Part shown: positions 33,886 through 45,554 of the stretch, one piece after another | Layout: every line of letters begins with the position of its first letter | Position numbering within the stretch: the stretch's first letter is position 1 | Assembly (NCBI GenBank): GCA_020310875.1 | Contig: CM035423.1 | Span: forward strand, 112,760,266 to 112,824,265 | Reading direction: 5' to 3' | Length of the DNA stretch: 64,000 nucleotides | Source of the DNA: Ceratopteris richardii | Taxonomy: Eukaryota; Streptophyta; Polypodiopsida; Polypodiales; Pteridaceae | Made by a program: the position numbers and the translations under genes | Notes under the pieces: model-generated | What the model was told of the DNA's origin: nothing | Databases searched by the model: none | Seen by the model: the letters and a program-made list of their open reading frames with translations, nothing else

Positions 33886-36560
33886 CTACAAAGAAACAAT
33901 ACCCTCTATTAGATTATCCTCCCTGGAAATATACTTTTTACTAACATGGAATAGTGGATGGAGTCTACAATCTGGAGGAGGTTCTACTCCGTATGCAACA
34001 TCACCCACAAAAACTTGGTGAATGCTTACTACACTTCCATATGGATAGTGAAGTAGATCTAGCTGGTACTGAAGAAAGACTCTGTCTCTTTCCTCAAAGG
34101 ATCTAGGAGATCTCTTCTTGTCAGCATACTCTTTTGTCGTATCAGCTACAAGCTGCATCTTGGCTTAGCTATTACTAGATTTGCTTGGAGGTTTGCTAAA
34201 AGCTCCCAAACACTAGGTATTCCTATGGTATTAGGAGCATTGGGATTCATCCCACAGTTCATCTCAAAGGGAGACATTCATGTCACCTCATGTGGTCTAT
34301 TGTTATAAGCAAACTCTACAATGGCAGATAAGTATCCTCATCTATCTGTCTCTTAGATACATATGCTCTCAACATGTCCTCTAGAATGTGGTGGACTCTC
34401 TCAGTTTGACAATCTATCTATGGAGGATCACCACTACTCATTTTTAATGACACTTTGGTTTATCAAATACAAACTTCCAGAAGTGTCTTGTGAATCTGAC
34501 ATCCCTATCTAAAACTATGGATGTCGATAACCCATGCAATATGAAGACATCCTAGATAAGAACTCCGCTACCTATGGATCTTCTATCGAATCTTGCATGA
34601 GTATGAAATGAGCCATCTTTCTCAATCTATCTCCCACAACTAGGATAGTATACTACTTCCTTTGGGTTTTGGTAACCTGACTCTGAAGTCCATGGATACA
34701 CTATCCCACTTATAATTTGGAATTTGTAAAGGATGTAAGAGACTTGATGTCTTTACCCTTTTTGCCTTGCTGACTTGACACATAAAGCATTATAATTGAA
34801 CATAAGTGTGGACATCTCTGGGTAATCCCGACCATCAAAATGTTCTACTAACAAGCTGTATTGTCTTGTCAACACCAAGATGACCTGCACAAGGAGCATT
34901 ATGGTTATCATTCATGAGTTTTCTTCTCAAATCTTGAAAATCTAGTAAATAAACCTTTCCTTTAAGTTTGACTATTCCATCCTCCTTTGATAAATTAGAA
35001 TATAGACTGGACTTGTTTGCTTTGCTAGTGAAGAAACAACTGAAATTGCTTTGTCTCCTATAATAGAGTCATCATTGATTGGCTCTAATAATCTATAACA
35101 AATGTGGATCTTCCACATGTGCTTCCTTTATTTCTTGAAGCAATTACCTTTCTCGAACTGTAAAGCTCATTTGATACATTATTCGTGATAGTGCATCATC
35201 CACTATATTCTCTTTGCCTCTTCTACACAAGATTTCCATGTGAAACTCCTGCATGAGCTCAACCCAACGAGCTTGTCTTCCTCTAAGATCTAGCTAACTA
35301 CAAAGGTACTTGAGCGTATGGTGATCTATGTATATCTTAAATCTTGCACCATAAAGATAGTGTCTCCAGGCTTTAAGTGCATACACCACTGCATACAATT
35401 CCTATTCATGCACTAGACAATTGTGTTGTGCACTACTCAATTTCTTGCTTTCAAAAGCTATTGGCTTTCCATCTTGGCTCAAAACTACGCCTATGGCTAT
35501 GCCACTAGCATTTGTGTCTAACTCCAATGGTTTCTGTGGATCTACCACTTTGAGTATAGGAGCCTCTCAAACAGCTTGTTTTAGAGTGTCAAAACTTTCT
35601 TGCTAGTCTCGCTTCCATGCAAATGGAACATTTGAAGCAAGTTCTTCATAGGAGCTTCTATTGACGAATAAGAAGAGATAAATTTTGGACAGAAACTGGA
35701 AAGTCCTAGAAATGACCATATCTGCCCCTCATCCTAAGGAGTAGGCCAAGCTAGAATAATTGAGTCCTTCTTGAGATCCATCTGGACCCCATCACCTGAG
35801 ATCACATGCTCTAAATACTCTATTCTCGAAAGAAACAACTGAGTTTTCTCTGGATTTACATATAGTTGATTCTCTTTTAAAATGTTCAATACTAATCTTA
35901 GATGATTTTCAAGCTCATGCACAATTCTACTATAATCTAATAGATCATCAACAAAATCTACAACACACATTCCAATGAATGGTCACAAAATGTCATTCAT
36001 TAATATCATAAATGTAGCTAGTGCATTAGTCAAACCAAATGGCATGTCTGAGTAATCATAATGCCCAAAGTGGGTCCTGAAAACTATTTATATACATCAC
36101 GATCATTTACCCTAATCTGATGGTAGCCACTCTTTAAATCTATTTTGCTAAATACAACGCTCCACCTAGAGCATCAAAAAGATCATCTATCTTGGGCATG
36201 GGATATCTGTGTTTGATAGTGATCTTATTGAGTGCTCGGTAGTCGACACACATCCTACAAGATTTTTCTTTCTTCTTCAAAAGAAGAACTAGTGCTACAA
36301 AGGGTGAATAGATGTGTCTAATCAACCCTTTCTGTAGGTACTCGTCCATGACCTTGTGGACTTCATTCTCCTCCTTCAAACGCATTTCAAATGGTGGCTG
36401 AGCTGTTGGACTTGCTCTTGGACCAATTTGATTCTATGCTCTATGTTCCTGTACAGAGGCAAACCTGAAGGTAATCCTTTGAAGAATAACTCTTGGAATT
36501 TTGCTCTTGCTTACTTTGAAAGTGCTTGAGCATTCTAGCTAAAGTTTCCATGACTACATG
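33886..36560 (-). pseudogene. Ty3/gypsy relic 2: RT, RNase H, integrase
   Basis: Minus strand, in order: RT start 36385-36140 (DYRALNKITIKHRYPMP, KIDDLFDALGGA), RT active site FVDDLLDYS with YVNPEKTQLFLSRIEYLEHV (35970-35734), RNase H region about 35440-35200, integrase core about 34900-34200, integrase C-terminus 34158-33886 (KKRSPRSFEERDRVFL, GDVAYGVEPPPDCRLHPLFH). Stops and frameshifts throughout. Similarity ends at about 36560, so gag, protease and the 5' LTR are missing. No chromodomain is evident. Confidence 0.8.
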
Positions 36561-36604
36561 AATCCATCATAATACACAAAGAATACACAAAATAAAGAAA
36601 ACAA

Positions 36605-36960
36605 CACTACAAGGAATACATGTGCATAATGACGGTTAACGTGACACAATTTTGTTGCTATATAATTGCATAAAGTGTGGAAACACGCATCGAATGCACA
36701 ATGTGGGTTAAACGATGAAAACTTCAATGCTCTTATCGATGTGTGGAGCGACGGGCATTGCCACTGCTACATTGAGCATTGCTAAAGCGACGATATAAGA
36801 AAGAATCACATAAGCGAGGCTAAACTATGTTGCATAAACGATGATAATTAGCATCGCTAATGTGAATCTATCTGGAGAGGAATTTATGATGGTTTGGCAT
36901 CGGTTATACGACGAGTTTTTGATGAAAAAATAAAAATGTTGGAGGCTCTTCGATCGGCAT
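36605..36960 (+). mobile_element. CACTA-like transposon terminus with subterminal motifs
   Basis: Starts CACTACAAGGAATACATG, close to the CACTACAAGAAAA end common in plant CACTA elements, followed by about 350 bases rich in AATGACGGTTAACG, AACGATG, GCGACG and ATACGACG motifs. No matching inverted end (TGTAGTG preceded by the complementary sequence) was found downstream, so either the element is truncated or it has diverged. The gypsy relic 2 stops 45 bases to the left. Confidence 0.5.
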
Positions 36961-37066
36961 CTACACGCATCTCATCAAAGAGCTCTCCAACATTCACAAT
37001 TGCACTGTGCTTACGAGTTGAAACAATCACTTGCTAAATTGTTGTTTTGTCTAATCTCTATCTTAT

Positions 37067-37160
37067 TGTCTCTCTCTCGCTCTCTGTTTCTATCCTTTTT
37101 ACCTCTTTCTCTCTTTGAATTATCTCTCTTTCTCTCTCTCTCTCTCTCTCTTTATTGCAG
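37067..37160 (+). repeat. CT-rich tract ending in a splice acceptor
   Basis: CTCTCT units with T-rich interruptions, ending TTTATTGCAG. It could be a pyrimidine-rich leader or polypyrimidine tract. Confidence 0.7.
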
Positions 37161-37203
37161 GTTATTCAAGAAGTTACACAAGCAAAAAATATGGCTAACT
37201 ATT
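37161..37203 (+). other. Candidate short exon
   Basis: 43 bases between TTGCAG and GTAAGT, containing ATGGCTAACTATT at its end, which would begin a protein M-A-N-Y. The next 1 kb is microsatellite, so any intron is long. No downstream plus-strand exon identified. Confidence 0.3.
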
Positions 37204-37264
37204 GTAAGTACAAATTCCATTCTTTGTATATCATTTGAATTGTGTTCTTTCATTAATTAGCATA

Positions 37265-38345
37265 CTCACACTTATTGATATGAACATATACACTTATACA
37301 TGAAGACACACGCTCACACATATACACATATGCACATACACACACATATATACACACACATACATGTGCACATACACTTACACATACACACACATACACA
37401 TATACACACATACACATGCATATGCACAAACATCTCTACAAACACATAAAAGACTTCCATACATGCATTATTGCATATATACATACACATACACACATTA
37501 ACACATACTTAAATACATGTATATGCACATCCACATGCATGGACATTCACATGCACGCATATACACATGGATGCAAATGGAAATGCATCCACATGCACAT
37601 GCATGTTTCATACATATACACATGCATATACATACACTTGTCTATGTTAACACACATACACATACACATACACATGCACATACATACATATACACACATA
37701 CACATATATATGCACATACGTACACACACATATGCACATACACACACATATGCACATACACACACATATACATGCACATACATATATATACACATATACA
37801 TGCACATACACACATACACTTATACATATACATGCACATACATACATATACACACACATACACATGCACATGCACATACACATACATACACATATACACT
37901 TACACATGCACATGCACATACATACATATACACACACATGCACATGCACATACACTTACACATACACATGCACATACATGCATATGCACATATACATATG
38001 TACATACATACATATACACACACATAAACATGCACATACATACACACACATGCACATATACATACATACACATGCACATACATACATATACACATATACA
38101 CATGCACATACATACATATACACATACACTTACATATATACATGCACATACATACATATACACACATACACATGCACATTCACATACACATACATATGCA
38201 CATACACCTACACATGCACATGTAGATACATGCATATACACATATACATATGCACATACATACATGCACATATATTTACATAGATACATACATATACATG
38301 CATAAAGACACACTTACACAAATATAGAGATATACCTACATGTGA
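37265..38345. repeat. CACATA-rich microsatellite array, about 1.1 kb
   Basis: Imperfect ACACATACACATGCACATACAT units on the plus strand, the reverse-complement class of the TG arrays at 752-1310. Long Thr-Tyr-Ile-His or Cys-Met-Tyr-Val frames on both strands are repeat artefacts. Confidence 0.95.
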
Positions 38346-38521
38346 ATATTTTACATTTTATACACACACAAGCACACATAAATATGAATGAATTATATTG
38401 TTAAAGTAATAAAACACATGCTAAATATAAAAAATAATAAAACTCAATAGAACAAGAATTTTCATTACTTAATACCATACACACAATTCAAAACATAACT
38501 CGAATGAACAATATATAGATT

Positions 38522-38692
<171 letters not shown>

Positions 38693-38719
38693 TATCCAAT
38701 GTCATAATGAATAATCCTA

Positions 38720-39380
38720 ATCATCATCATCATCATCATCATCATCATTTGCATGATCCGATGTATCTGTAGTGGCATTATGGATAGCAGTGCAAGCACT
38801 CTATGATGATTGAGATTGTCCCACCTGTGTCTATCTCTCCACCTCATCCATATTTGCCTCTCCATATTACTCCTATATTACATATAACAAACATAAATAA
38901 CTAAAATATACAAAACATCCATAGAAATAAAGCACCAATATCCAAAATGTGTAACATAGTCGATCTCATGTTTCCTAGGATATCGACCATAATCCTTTTG
39001 CTGCATTGAAACAAATAAAAAAGATTAGTCTCTTGCATTTTGAGTAAAATAAAAAATATACTTACAATAACACATATACTTACAAATGTAGCTACAAAAC
39101 CATGATGGCCCATTAGGTCTAAGTGAGATGTGTGGCCTGACTCAATTCTCTTCTTTGTGGCAGTGTGTTTATTTAAGTAGATAAGAAATACATAAATTAA
39201 ATCTAAAAAAGTAATAAAACATATCAGAATTATAAATATAAACTATTAATTTGCATACCTTTTGCTAAGGAAATGACTCGAGAAGATGTAGCTATCTATG
39301 AAAAAACTACCATGTCTCAAGTGATATGTTAGATCTCCTCTTATTTTTTTCCACCATACAATATCTCCAGTTATTTTAAT
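38720..39380 (-). CDS. Candidate spliced minus-strand gene of unknown family
   Basis: Three stretches look like exons. Exon a, 39380-39259, between an AG acceptor and GTATGC donor: [35 protein letters not shown]. Exon b, about 39155-39084, ending at a GTAAGT donor: [20 protein letters not shown]. Exon c, from 39000 after [27 protein letters not shown]. Exons b and c join in phase. Exon a to b does not join cleanly, so one boundary is wrong or broken. A last segment (about 38800-38720) reads [13 protein letters not shown] and ends in a run of Asp encoded by an (ATC)n repeat, though with stops upstream. I do not recognise the protein. Being next to a CACTA-like end, it may belong to that element, but in the opposite orientation. 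Confidence 0.4.
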
Positions 39381-39511
39381 CTCAAAAAAAAAAAAGAATC
39401 AGAATACATACACATACATACACACGTAGCCATCTGCCTAGGAGTACAAGGCATATCCACTATACCGCCCACTGGATGACTATTATTTGTCTTGCGTGTG
39501 AACTCCCTCCC

Positions 39512-39743
39512 AATAATACAGAATCTAGTCTGAACCTACGTAGCCTAGTGGTTGATGCCTTGAAGCTGTGGGAGGAAGTGCCTTGAAGCTGTGGGAGGAA
39601 GTCCTGAGTTCAAGTCTTGGCTGGACATTTCCATGAGTCTCTCATGATGGGTGCCTCTACCTTATGAGGTTGAGGTTGTACTCTCAACAAAAATAATAAT
39701 AATTCATTGTACTCTCAACAAAAATAATAATAATACAAAATCT
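39512..39743 (+). mobile_element. tRNA-derived SINE with target duplications
   Basis: Body 39527-39728 flanked by AATAATACAGAATCT (39512-39526) and AATAATACAAAATCT (39729-39743), one mismatch. The A box TAGCCTAGTGG (39541-39551) and B box AGTTCAAGTCT (39607-39617) are recognisable pol III promoter elements. Between them a 23-bp unit (CCTTGAAGCTGTGGGAGG core) is tandemly duplicated; without the extra unit, A-B spacing would be a normal 30-35 bases. The 3' end has ATAATAATA repeats, itself duplicated (CTCAACAAAAATAATAATAA twice). Confidence 0.85.
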
Positions 39744-40445
39744 CTCTCTCTCTCTCTCAAGTTTTTACAAAGCTCTGATTATATTTATTAGATGAGATCT
39801 ACTTGAGATTTCTGGATTAAACGGAGCTTGAAAACCTACGAAAAAAATATGATTAGACCAGGAATTACAGAGAGAACAAAACTGGTCAGACATTTATACA
39901 TTTCGTCAGCCTCAATAGGTAAAAGAAAAATTTCGTCTTCGTCACAGTATTAATTACTCACATAAGGAACGAGGCCCTCATACCATTGTAAGGAATCCAT
40001 AGTTCTTGTATCCTAACTTTCAATACAATTTGAGTATGTTATTGAAAATAACATGGAAGAAGAGAATATTTTTCAAGTACCCCTGCCTTGTGCATGTGCA
40101 CAAGATTAATGTAAATAAAACTCTTACAGGAACAAGTCAACCACTAAGGAAGCTTCCGATTGAATAAGCACAGTTTCCATATAAGCATATAATAATTCCT
40201 TCAGCATATATTATATGCATGATCGATGGTGTGCTACGAATCATCCATCATTCCTCGCGCAGTCATCCATCAAATTCAACATCCCTTCTGCATACATACA
40301 CCATCGCACAAAACTTGCCAAGTTCAGAAGACACAAGACGTGTACATACATATTTGTATATCTGAATTTCTGTTTCGTTAAAAATATACAGATTCTCATT
40401 CTCAGATATTTCTCTGCAACGTTTAAGTTGACCCATGGTGAGATC
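39744..40445. other. 3' flank of the FLZ gene
   Basis: No coding motif recognised. The FLZ transcript (minus strand) would end somewhere here; no strong AATAAA signal can be singled out. Confidence 0.4.
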
Positions 40446-41612
40446 TCAGCCCAGAACGGAGATCATCGGAGCATGCACTGAAACCTTCTCAGTGACAGCG
40501 CGACGATCAACTTCTTCCCTTGAGGCCGTTGTTGAGCTATGGCGTTGCACGCGCTCGCTTCGCTTTTCTTCGAGCATGTACTCACATCGACAGTCGTTGC
40601 TGCAGAATGCCATATCCCCTCTGCACGAGAACGAATAGACATATAATCAACACCATTTGATCCACTCTAGAGTGTATTAGATCAAGTAATGCTCAGTAGC
40701 TGTGAAGATCTAAAATCAATGGTCAAGGGAGAATATGTACTCCAGCTCTACCTAAGAAGAGGATGACGACTAAGAACCTAATTCCATCCCAAAGAGCAGA
40801 CTACGTAATATTGATCTAATACTCATGAAAATATACGGGTAGCAAAATCATCTGACCACCTAGACTTTACGAATAGCGAAGAAACAGATCAGATAAACAG
40901 ACTAGTGAACCTCCATCTCACTAATTAGTCAGTTTTTCTGACGATCCTACCTCAGCAACTCTGAAAACGAATCCTGAATGCTTTGAAATGAAGAAGATCG
41001 AGTTTAGGTTTTGTTGCGAGAGGAATACCTGTACATATAGATATCCGTGCCGAATCCGAGGCACCTTCCACAGCGGAAACAAGCTTTCAAAAAGTTGGCA
41101 AAGGGCGGATCCTGTGCTTCTGGTTTATAGACATTTGAGGGAGAGAGCGTACAGAATATGGAGCTCTTTCCAGACCTTCTTTCCGCAGGAACAGTGCTTA
41201 AGTTGGATACACCCAAATCATGGTCAGGAGACGCTGAAAGGAGAAGATTGCACGGGTTCTTCAGGTTCTTGTCGACATCGGGGCACAAGGGCCTGATACT
41301 CAGAATTCGTGGCATGGACTTGCTTGTCGTAGAATCAAGCTGCTCTTTGGAGGCGATACAAGTTGCAGAAAGAACTTCCATCCCGACGCGTTCATTACAC
41401 ACTGCCTCACCACAGTTCCGTGAATCCATGCCAGCCGAGAACGAAGGCAGCTGGTTACTTTGAGGGGCTTTGTCATAGCCGCTGACAGATGTCTTGATTT
41501 CCTGGTCGACGCAATCAGCCATGGCCTGCGGAATCTGATGGAGGAGAGATGCCACACTCGGGGGAGCAACTATGGCGCGAAGGCTCTCGAATACCCCTAC
41601 GCCACCACACAT
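40446..41612 (-). CDS. FCS-like zinc finger (FLZ) protein, two exons
   Basis: The only clear host gene. Exon 1 is 41612-41029 and exon 2 is 40620-40446, separated by a 408-base intron with GTATTC donor and TGCAG acceptor; the junction restores an Arg codon. The product is 252 aa. The FLZ (DUF581) domain spans about 174-215: FLKACFRCGRCLGFGTDIYM then YRGDMAFCSNDCR, with probable zinc ligands Cys 178, 181, 201 and 205. Without the intron the domain would be cut after MYR, which supports the splice. The rest is Ser-rich and without other domains. The start is the first ATG after an in-frame TAG two codons upstream. Known FLZ proteins bind the SnRK1 kinase and act in sugar/energy and TOR signalling; a role here is inferred from family only. 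The frame is intact. A 95-codon frame ending 14 bases upstream (41914-41627) could be a uORF. A LINE lies about 390 bp upstream in head-to-head orientation. Confidence 0.9.
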
Positions 41613-42004
41613 CTTCTATGGCTTCGCTACCTGTGCGTACAAATCCCCGAGAAGGGGTACTCCTGTGTACGCTTATGGGGGATGAAAATCGATGTGAGTG
41701 AGGCTGTGTAAGCTTTGGGAGTTAAGAAGAGAAGAAGAGAGGACGAGGCAACGAGGAAGCGTTGACGACCATGCCGCTTGTTTAGACGGGGCGTCATCGC
41801 AGCCGTTGGTCTTAACGTCTCCAATGATCCCTGCAAGTGGGAAGCAGGACAGGCCCCAATTTCCGAATGGTCAGGTGACAGGCAGTTGACACTCGAGACT
41901 CCTGTCGCTATCAAATGTCATTCACAGAATCACATGTTTCTGAGATCCGTTCAGAATCCCCATTCCTGAAGCTTGGGAGTAAATATTTTTGCTCATTAAC
42001 AGCT
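41613..42004 (-). promoter_or_regulatory. 5' UTR and proximal promoter of the FLZ gene
   Basis: GC-richer than its surroundings, with a CT-rich stretch on the minus strand (about 41721-41741, CCTCTCTTCTTCTCTTCTT) typical of plant leaders. No TATA box is obvious. It is cut off from native upstream DNA by the LINE beginning near 42005. Confidence 0.5.
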
Positions 42005-45000
42005 TTATGTCTTGCTTTCCTTGGTCAAATCTCCAATTGGAGGAGTCTATGAGAAAAGCAAGATTTCATAGATGTTACATCGACCAAAACACCATCCTCG
42101 AGTGGGGTATTCCTTCGATTTTCCAACACATGGACTTGACAATCTCGGACCACTACCCGATTACTCTGTATTTCAAACCGATTTCTATGCTCCAAAAAGC
42201 TCCTTGGTTTCATGCTTGTCAGACGTCATTTTCCCTCCCCTCTGTCCACCAAGAAATTTCTGCAATGTGGGCGGAAGCCTTTGCCTACTGTAATGAACCG
42301 GCTAAGTGCTGGAGAAGTGCGGTAGAAAGGACTCGAAAAATTCTGATCAGGACTCAGAAGGCTATAAGAGATATCTAGAAAAAAAGAAGAGAAACGGTGT
42401 ACCGAAGGCTCTCACGACTTGACGAAGAGGTGAACAAAGGTAACTTACAATGCCAACAAGGTCTTTTGAAAATCAGGGGAAGACTAAGACTCGAGGAGGA
42501 GGTTCAAAGGAAAAATCTTCAAATATTCTTCAAAGATTGGTGGGCGGGGAAGGCCGACAAACCATCGAAAGAGATGTGTAACATCCTCAAAAGGAAACAA
42601 GCTAGGGAATCCATCCCCTTCTTGGTCGACAACAATGGAACCAAATGTAGCACGAAAGTTGAGAATATATCTATCATCGTCGAGCACTTTACCCATCTTC
42701 TCGGGGTCTTGGATCCTCTTTCCTCGCACAAGCATGACTCCATGGCAACCATCTCAAGGGTTGCTCAATCTAGAATACCACAGAACATGATTTCTCTGCT
42801 AGATGCTAACATTTCCGAGAATGAAATTATCCAGATTATTGATGCCCTTCCCAATGGGAAAAGTCCGGCTCCTGATGGCCTCACCAATGAGTTTTTCAAG
42901 TCCTTCAAGCATGAGGTGGCCACCCCACTGCGTGTGGTGTGACAAGAGGCTCTCTCCTTCGGCACCCTCCCTGAGTGTCTTAATAATGGCATCATCAAGT
43001 TAATCCACAAAAGGGGAGATAATAACAAAATTGAAAATTGGCGGCCGATTACCATGCTCCAAACTGGATACAAGATAATTGCAAAAGTTATCGCTAACAG
43101 AATCTCTTGTCATTTAAAGTCATGGCTTTGTGAGGTTTTATCAAAGGTAGATCTATACTTGAAGCAATTGTCGATATTTGGGAAGGCCTTGCATTTGCTG
43201 AGGAGTCTGGACAAGATGTGGTATTCATTAAGATCGACTTCGACAAAGTGTATGACAAATTGGAATGGGACTTATTCTTCAATCACTGAAAGACCTTGGA
43301 TGCAGCCAAAAGTTCACGAAGATGGTTTCCACTCTCCTCCAAAATTCTTCAGCTAGAATAAATATCAACGGTAAGTTGTCTAAGCCCATACGTTTAAAAA
43401 GATCTATCAGCAAGGCTGCCCTCTTGCTCCACTACTCTTCGCTATCGCCTCGAATGGCCTCTGTCACCTATTAAAGCATCACATAGACGCTGGCAATCTC
43501 AAGGGTCTTTCCCTACCTCTCTAAATCACGGCCAAATGATTGCGAGACTCTTTGCCAATGACATGAATGCCTTTCTGCATAACGATATGAACAACATTGA
43601 GGTGTTCTGGAGTTGTCGTGACACCTTTTGTGTGGCATCAGGTTCAAAAATCAACCATGCTAAAACTGCTTTTAGAGCAATCAGCGGACCTACACCCCAA
43701 TTGTTGTTAGATCAGGGGTGTCAAGTTATCCCTAGAGGTCAAGTCTTCCGTCTCCTCAGCATTCCGATGGGATTTGACATCCCAATGGACCAATGATGGA
43801 ACTAGGTGCTATCCAAGTTGGATAGCAAACTAAATCATTCGAAAGGTATGCAAGTCAAGTTGGCAAGGCGCTTTCTACAACTATTTACTTTTTCTCATGT
43901 TGGAGACCTAAGTAGAAAGACTTGGCCAAAGTGGAAAGAATCTACAGAAACTTCCTATGGATTGGGGACCCCGACAGGAGGGGGATTCCCAAAATCAAAT
44001 GGGAAACTTGCATTATCTCAAAAGACTCAGGGGGCTTGGGAGTTTTGGATATCGTTGGGTTGGCTGACAAGCTGGCGGCAAAGTGGCTTATCAAGGCTTG
44101 GAGCATTAGTGAGTCCTCTTGGGCTAAATTGATCTTCAGAAACATGGAAGACCTTACCTTAGTTGGCCATCCTAGTTAGAAGGACATAGGGATTCTCACA
44201 CTTTTGTTCTCCCCCCACCCGGTGTCCCCTAAAGGCTCCTGCCTCATGTGTTCTTTATGGAAGAGTTGGAACAAGACCAAACAACTCATCAGAATTAGTG
44301 AGGACTGGAAGTGGGCAGCTTGGATAAGACAAAATGACGATCTAGTTCCCGATCGGCGGCATTAGGTTCCCTAAAGCCGCCGATCTGGTTCTCGATCAGT
44401 GGCATTAGGGGGATGGAATCTTGGAACCTCCAAACTGCAAAGCGGCTATGGAACACGGGGTTCAAATAGTGGAAACAACTATGGAAACAAGAGACCAGCG
44501 AGTGGATTAGGTTCGAAGGCTTAGACCCAAGACATAGAGTTACCCTCGAGGAATGGACACTTCTTCAAGGCAGGTGTTTAGTATGGGACCACTGAACTAC
44601 CCGCCTTCTCTACGGACAGGATCTTCCTTGCGTGGAGGGCCTCAAATGGTGCAATGGTAAGAAACTATCCAGAATCCCTAACTTCAAAGAGAACTTAGAT
44701 GTTCATGAGACCCTTAACAAGAGATGGTGCCTTTCTTGGACCAAACTTCGATGGGAACTAAAGTTCATGTCTATTTGGCACCCCCTAATTGAGATAAAAA
44801 AGTCCATTCTGATGTGGGAGATCTTGCATAAGGGTATCTGGTCCAATGCAAGGGCGAACAAAATATGTGGTGTGTCACCATGGTGCAAGCGTTGCCATTG
44901 ATATATCGAAGATTTAGTTCACTTGTTCTTCGATTGCCCCAAGTCCCATGTTATCTGGCATCATGTGATGCGGGTATTGAGACTCACGAACGAAATCCAT

Positions 45001-45446
45001 TGCCAATAGGTGTTGTTGGGTGAGGCAGTAGGCTGCTCATCAAGACTATGGAATGCCATTAGAGGTGAGACTCTTTGGAAGATTCGGAGGGAGCAATGTG
45101 CTGTCAATTTTGGCCAAACTCCAAAGGAATGGTCGATTGAGGAATCCATGTTCCTTCTACGTAAAAGAATCTCTCGAGATAAGAGATCTCCACTGTTTAA
45201 ACATCACTATATTTATCTCCTCGAAAACAACAAGTTGAAACCCAAATAGGTCCCACATGAGGGAGATGATAGATTTGTGTGCCTCATTTGTAATGCCCTA
45301 TAGCTTGTCGTACTCCTCCCCTGCATTGTGCGATTTGGGGGGTCCCATGGGCACTAGTCCCATTCACTTGTAACTTTTCTTCTTTATTTTAATTAAAGTC
45401 CCAGAGAATAGGCTAAGGCCAAACTTCCTTTTATTAAAAAAAACAA
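42005..45446 (+). mobile_element. LINE copy F, 5'-truncated, upstream of the FLZ gene
   Basis: Similarity to the family starts near 42005 in the distal endonuclease region and runs to the 3' UTR and A-tail (CCAAACTTCCTTTTATT, A8) at about 45446. No target duplication identified. Contains numerous small deletions. Confidence 0.87.
42010..45303 (+). pseudogene. LINE ORF2, copy F, multiply disrupted
   Basis: Motifs: HRCYIDQNTILEWGIPSI, SDHYPITLYF, KSPAPDGLTNEFFKSFK, WRPITMLQTGYKIIAKVIAN, WHPLIEIKKSILMWEILHKG. Lesions include TGG to TGA (42940-42942), CAG to TAG (42376-42378), a 10-base deletion near 43134, single-base losses near 43271 and 43411, TGG to TAG (43803-43805) and a rearranged patch with local repeats at 44335-44405. 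The RT active site reads FAND (Asn codon 43557-43559), as in copy E. Confidence 0.85.
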
Positions 45447-45554
45447 AAATATATTACTATATTAAAAGTGGAACTATAATAGAATAAAAGATATATTACT
45501 CTCACTTAGTGGAAGGGAGAATAAAAAAATAAGTAACTACAATAAAAATGGTTA

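Noticed and set aside
37416-38313. Frames up to 262 codons of Thr-Tyr-Ile-His repeats
   Set aside because: Same reason: the CACATA array has few stops in any frame.
37265-38345. CRISPR-like array
   Set aside because: No constant repeat with unique spacers; simple-sequence repeat in a plant genome.
38755-38776. ATGTATCTGTAGTG as the missing right end of the CACTA-like element at 36605
   Set aside because: Partly resembles the inverted CACTACAAGGAATACAT, but the match is gapped, the 3-bp flanks (CAA and GCA) differ, and it lies inside a candidate exon.
41158-41463. 101-codon plus-strand frame opposite the FLZ exon 1
   Set aside because: Antisense shadow of a GC-richer exon; no motif.
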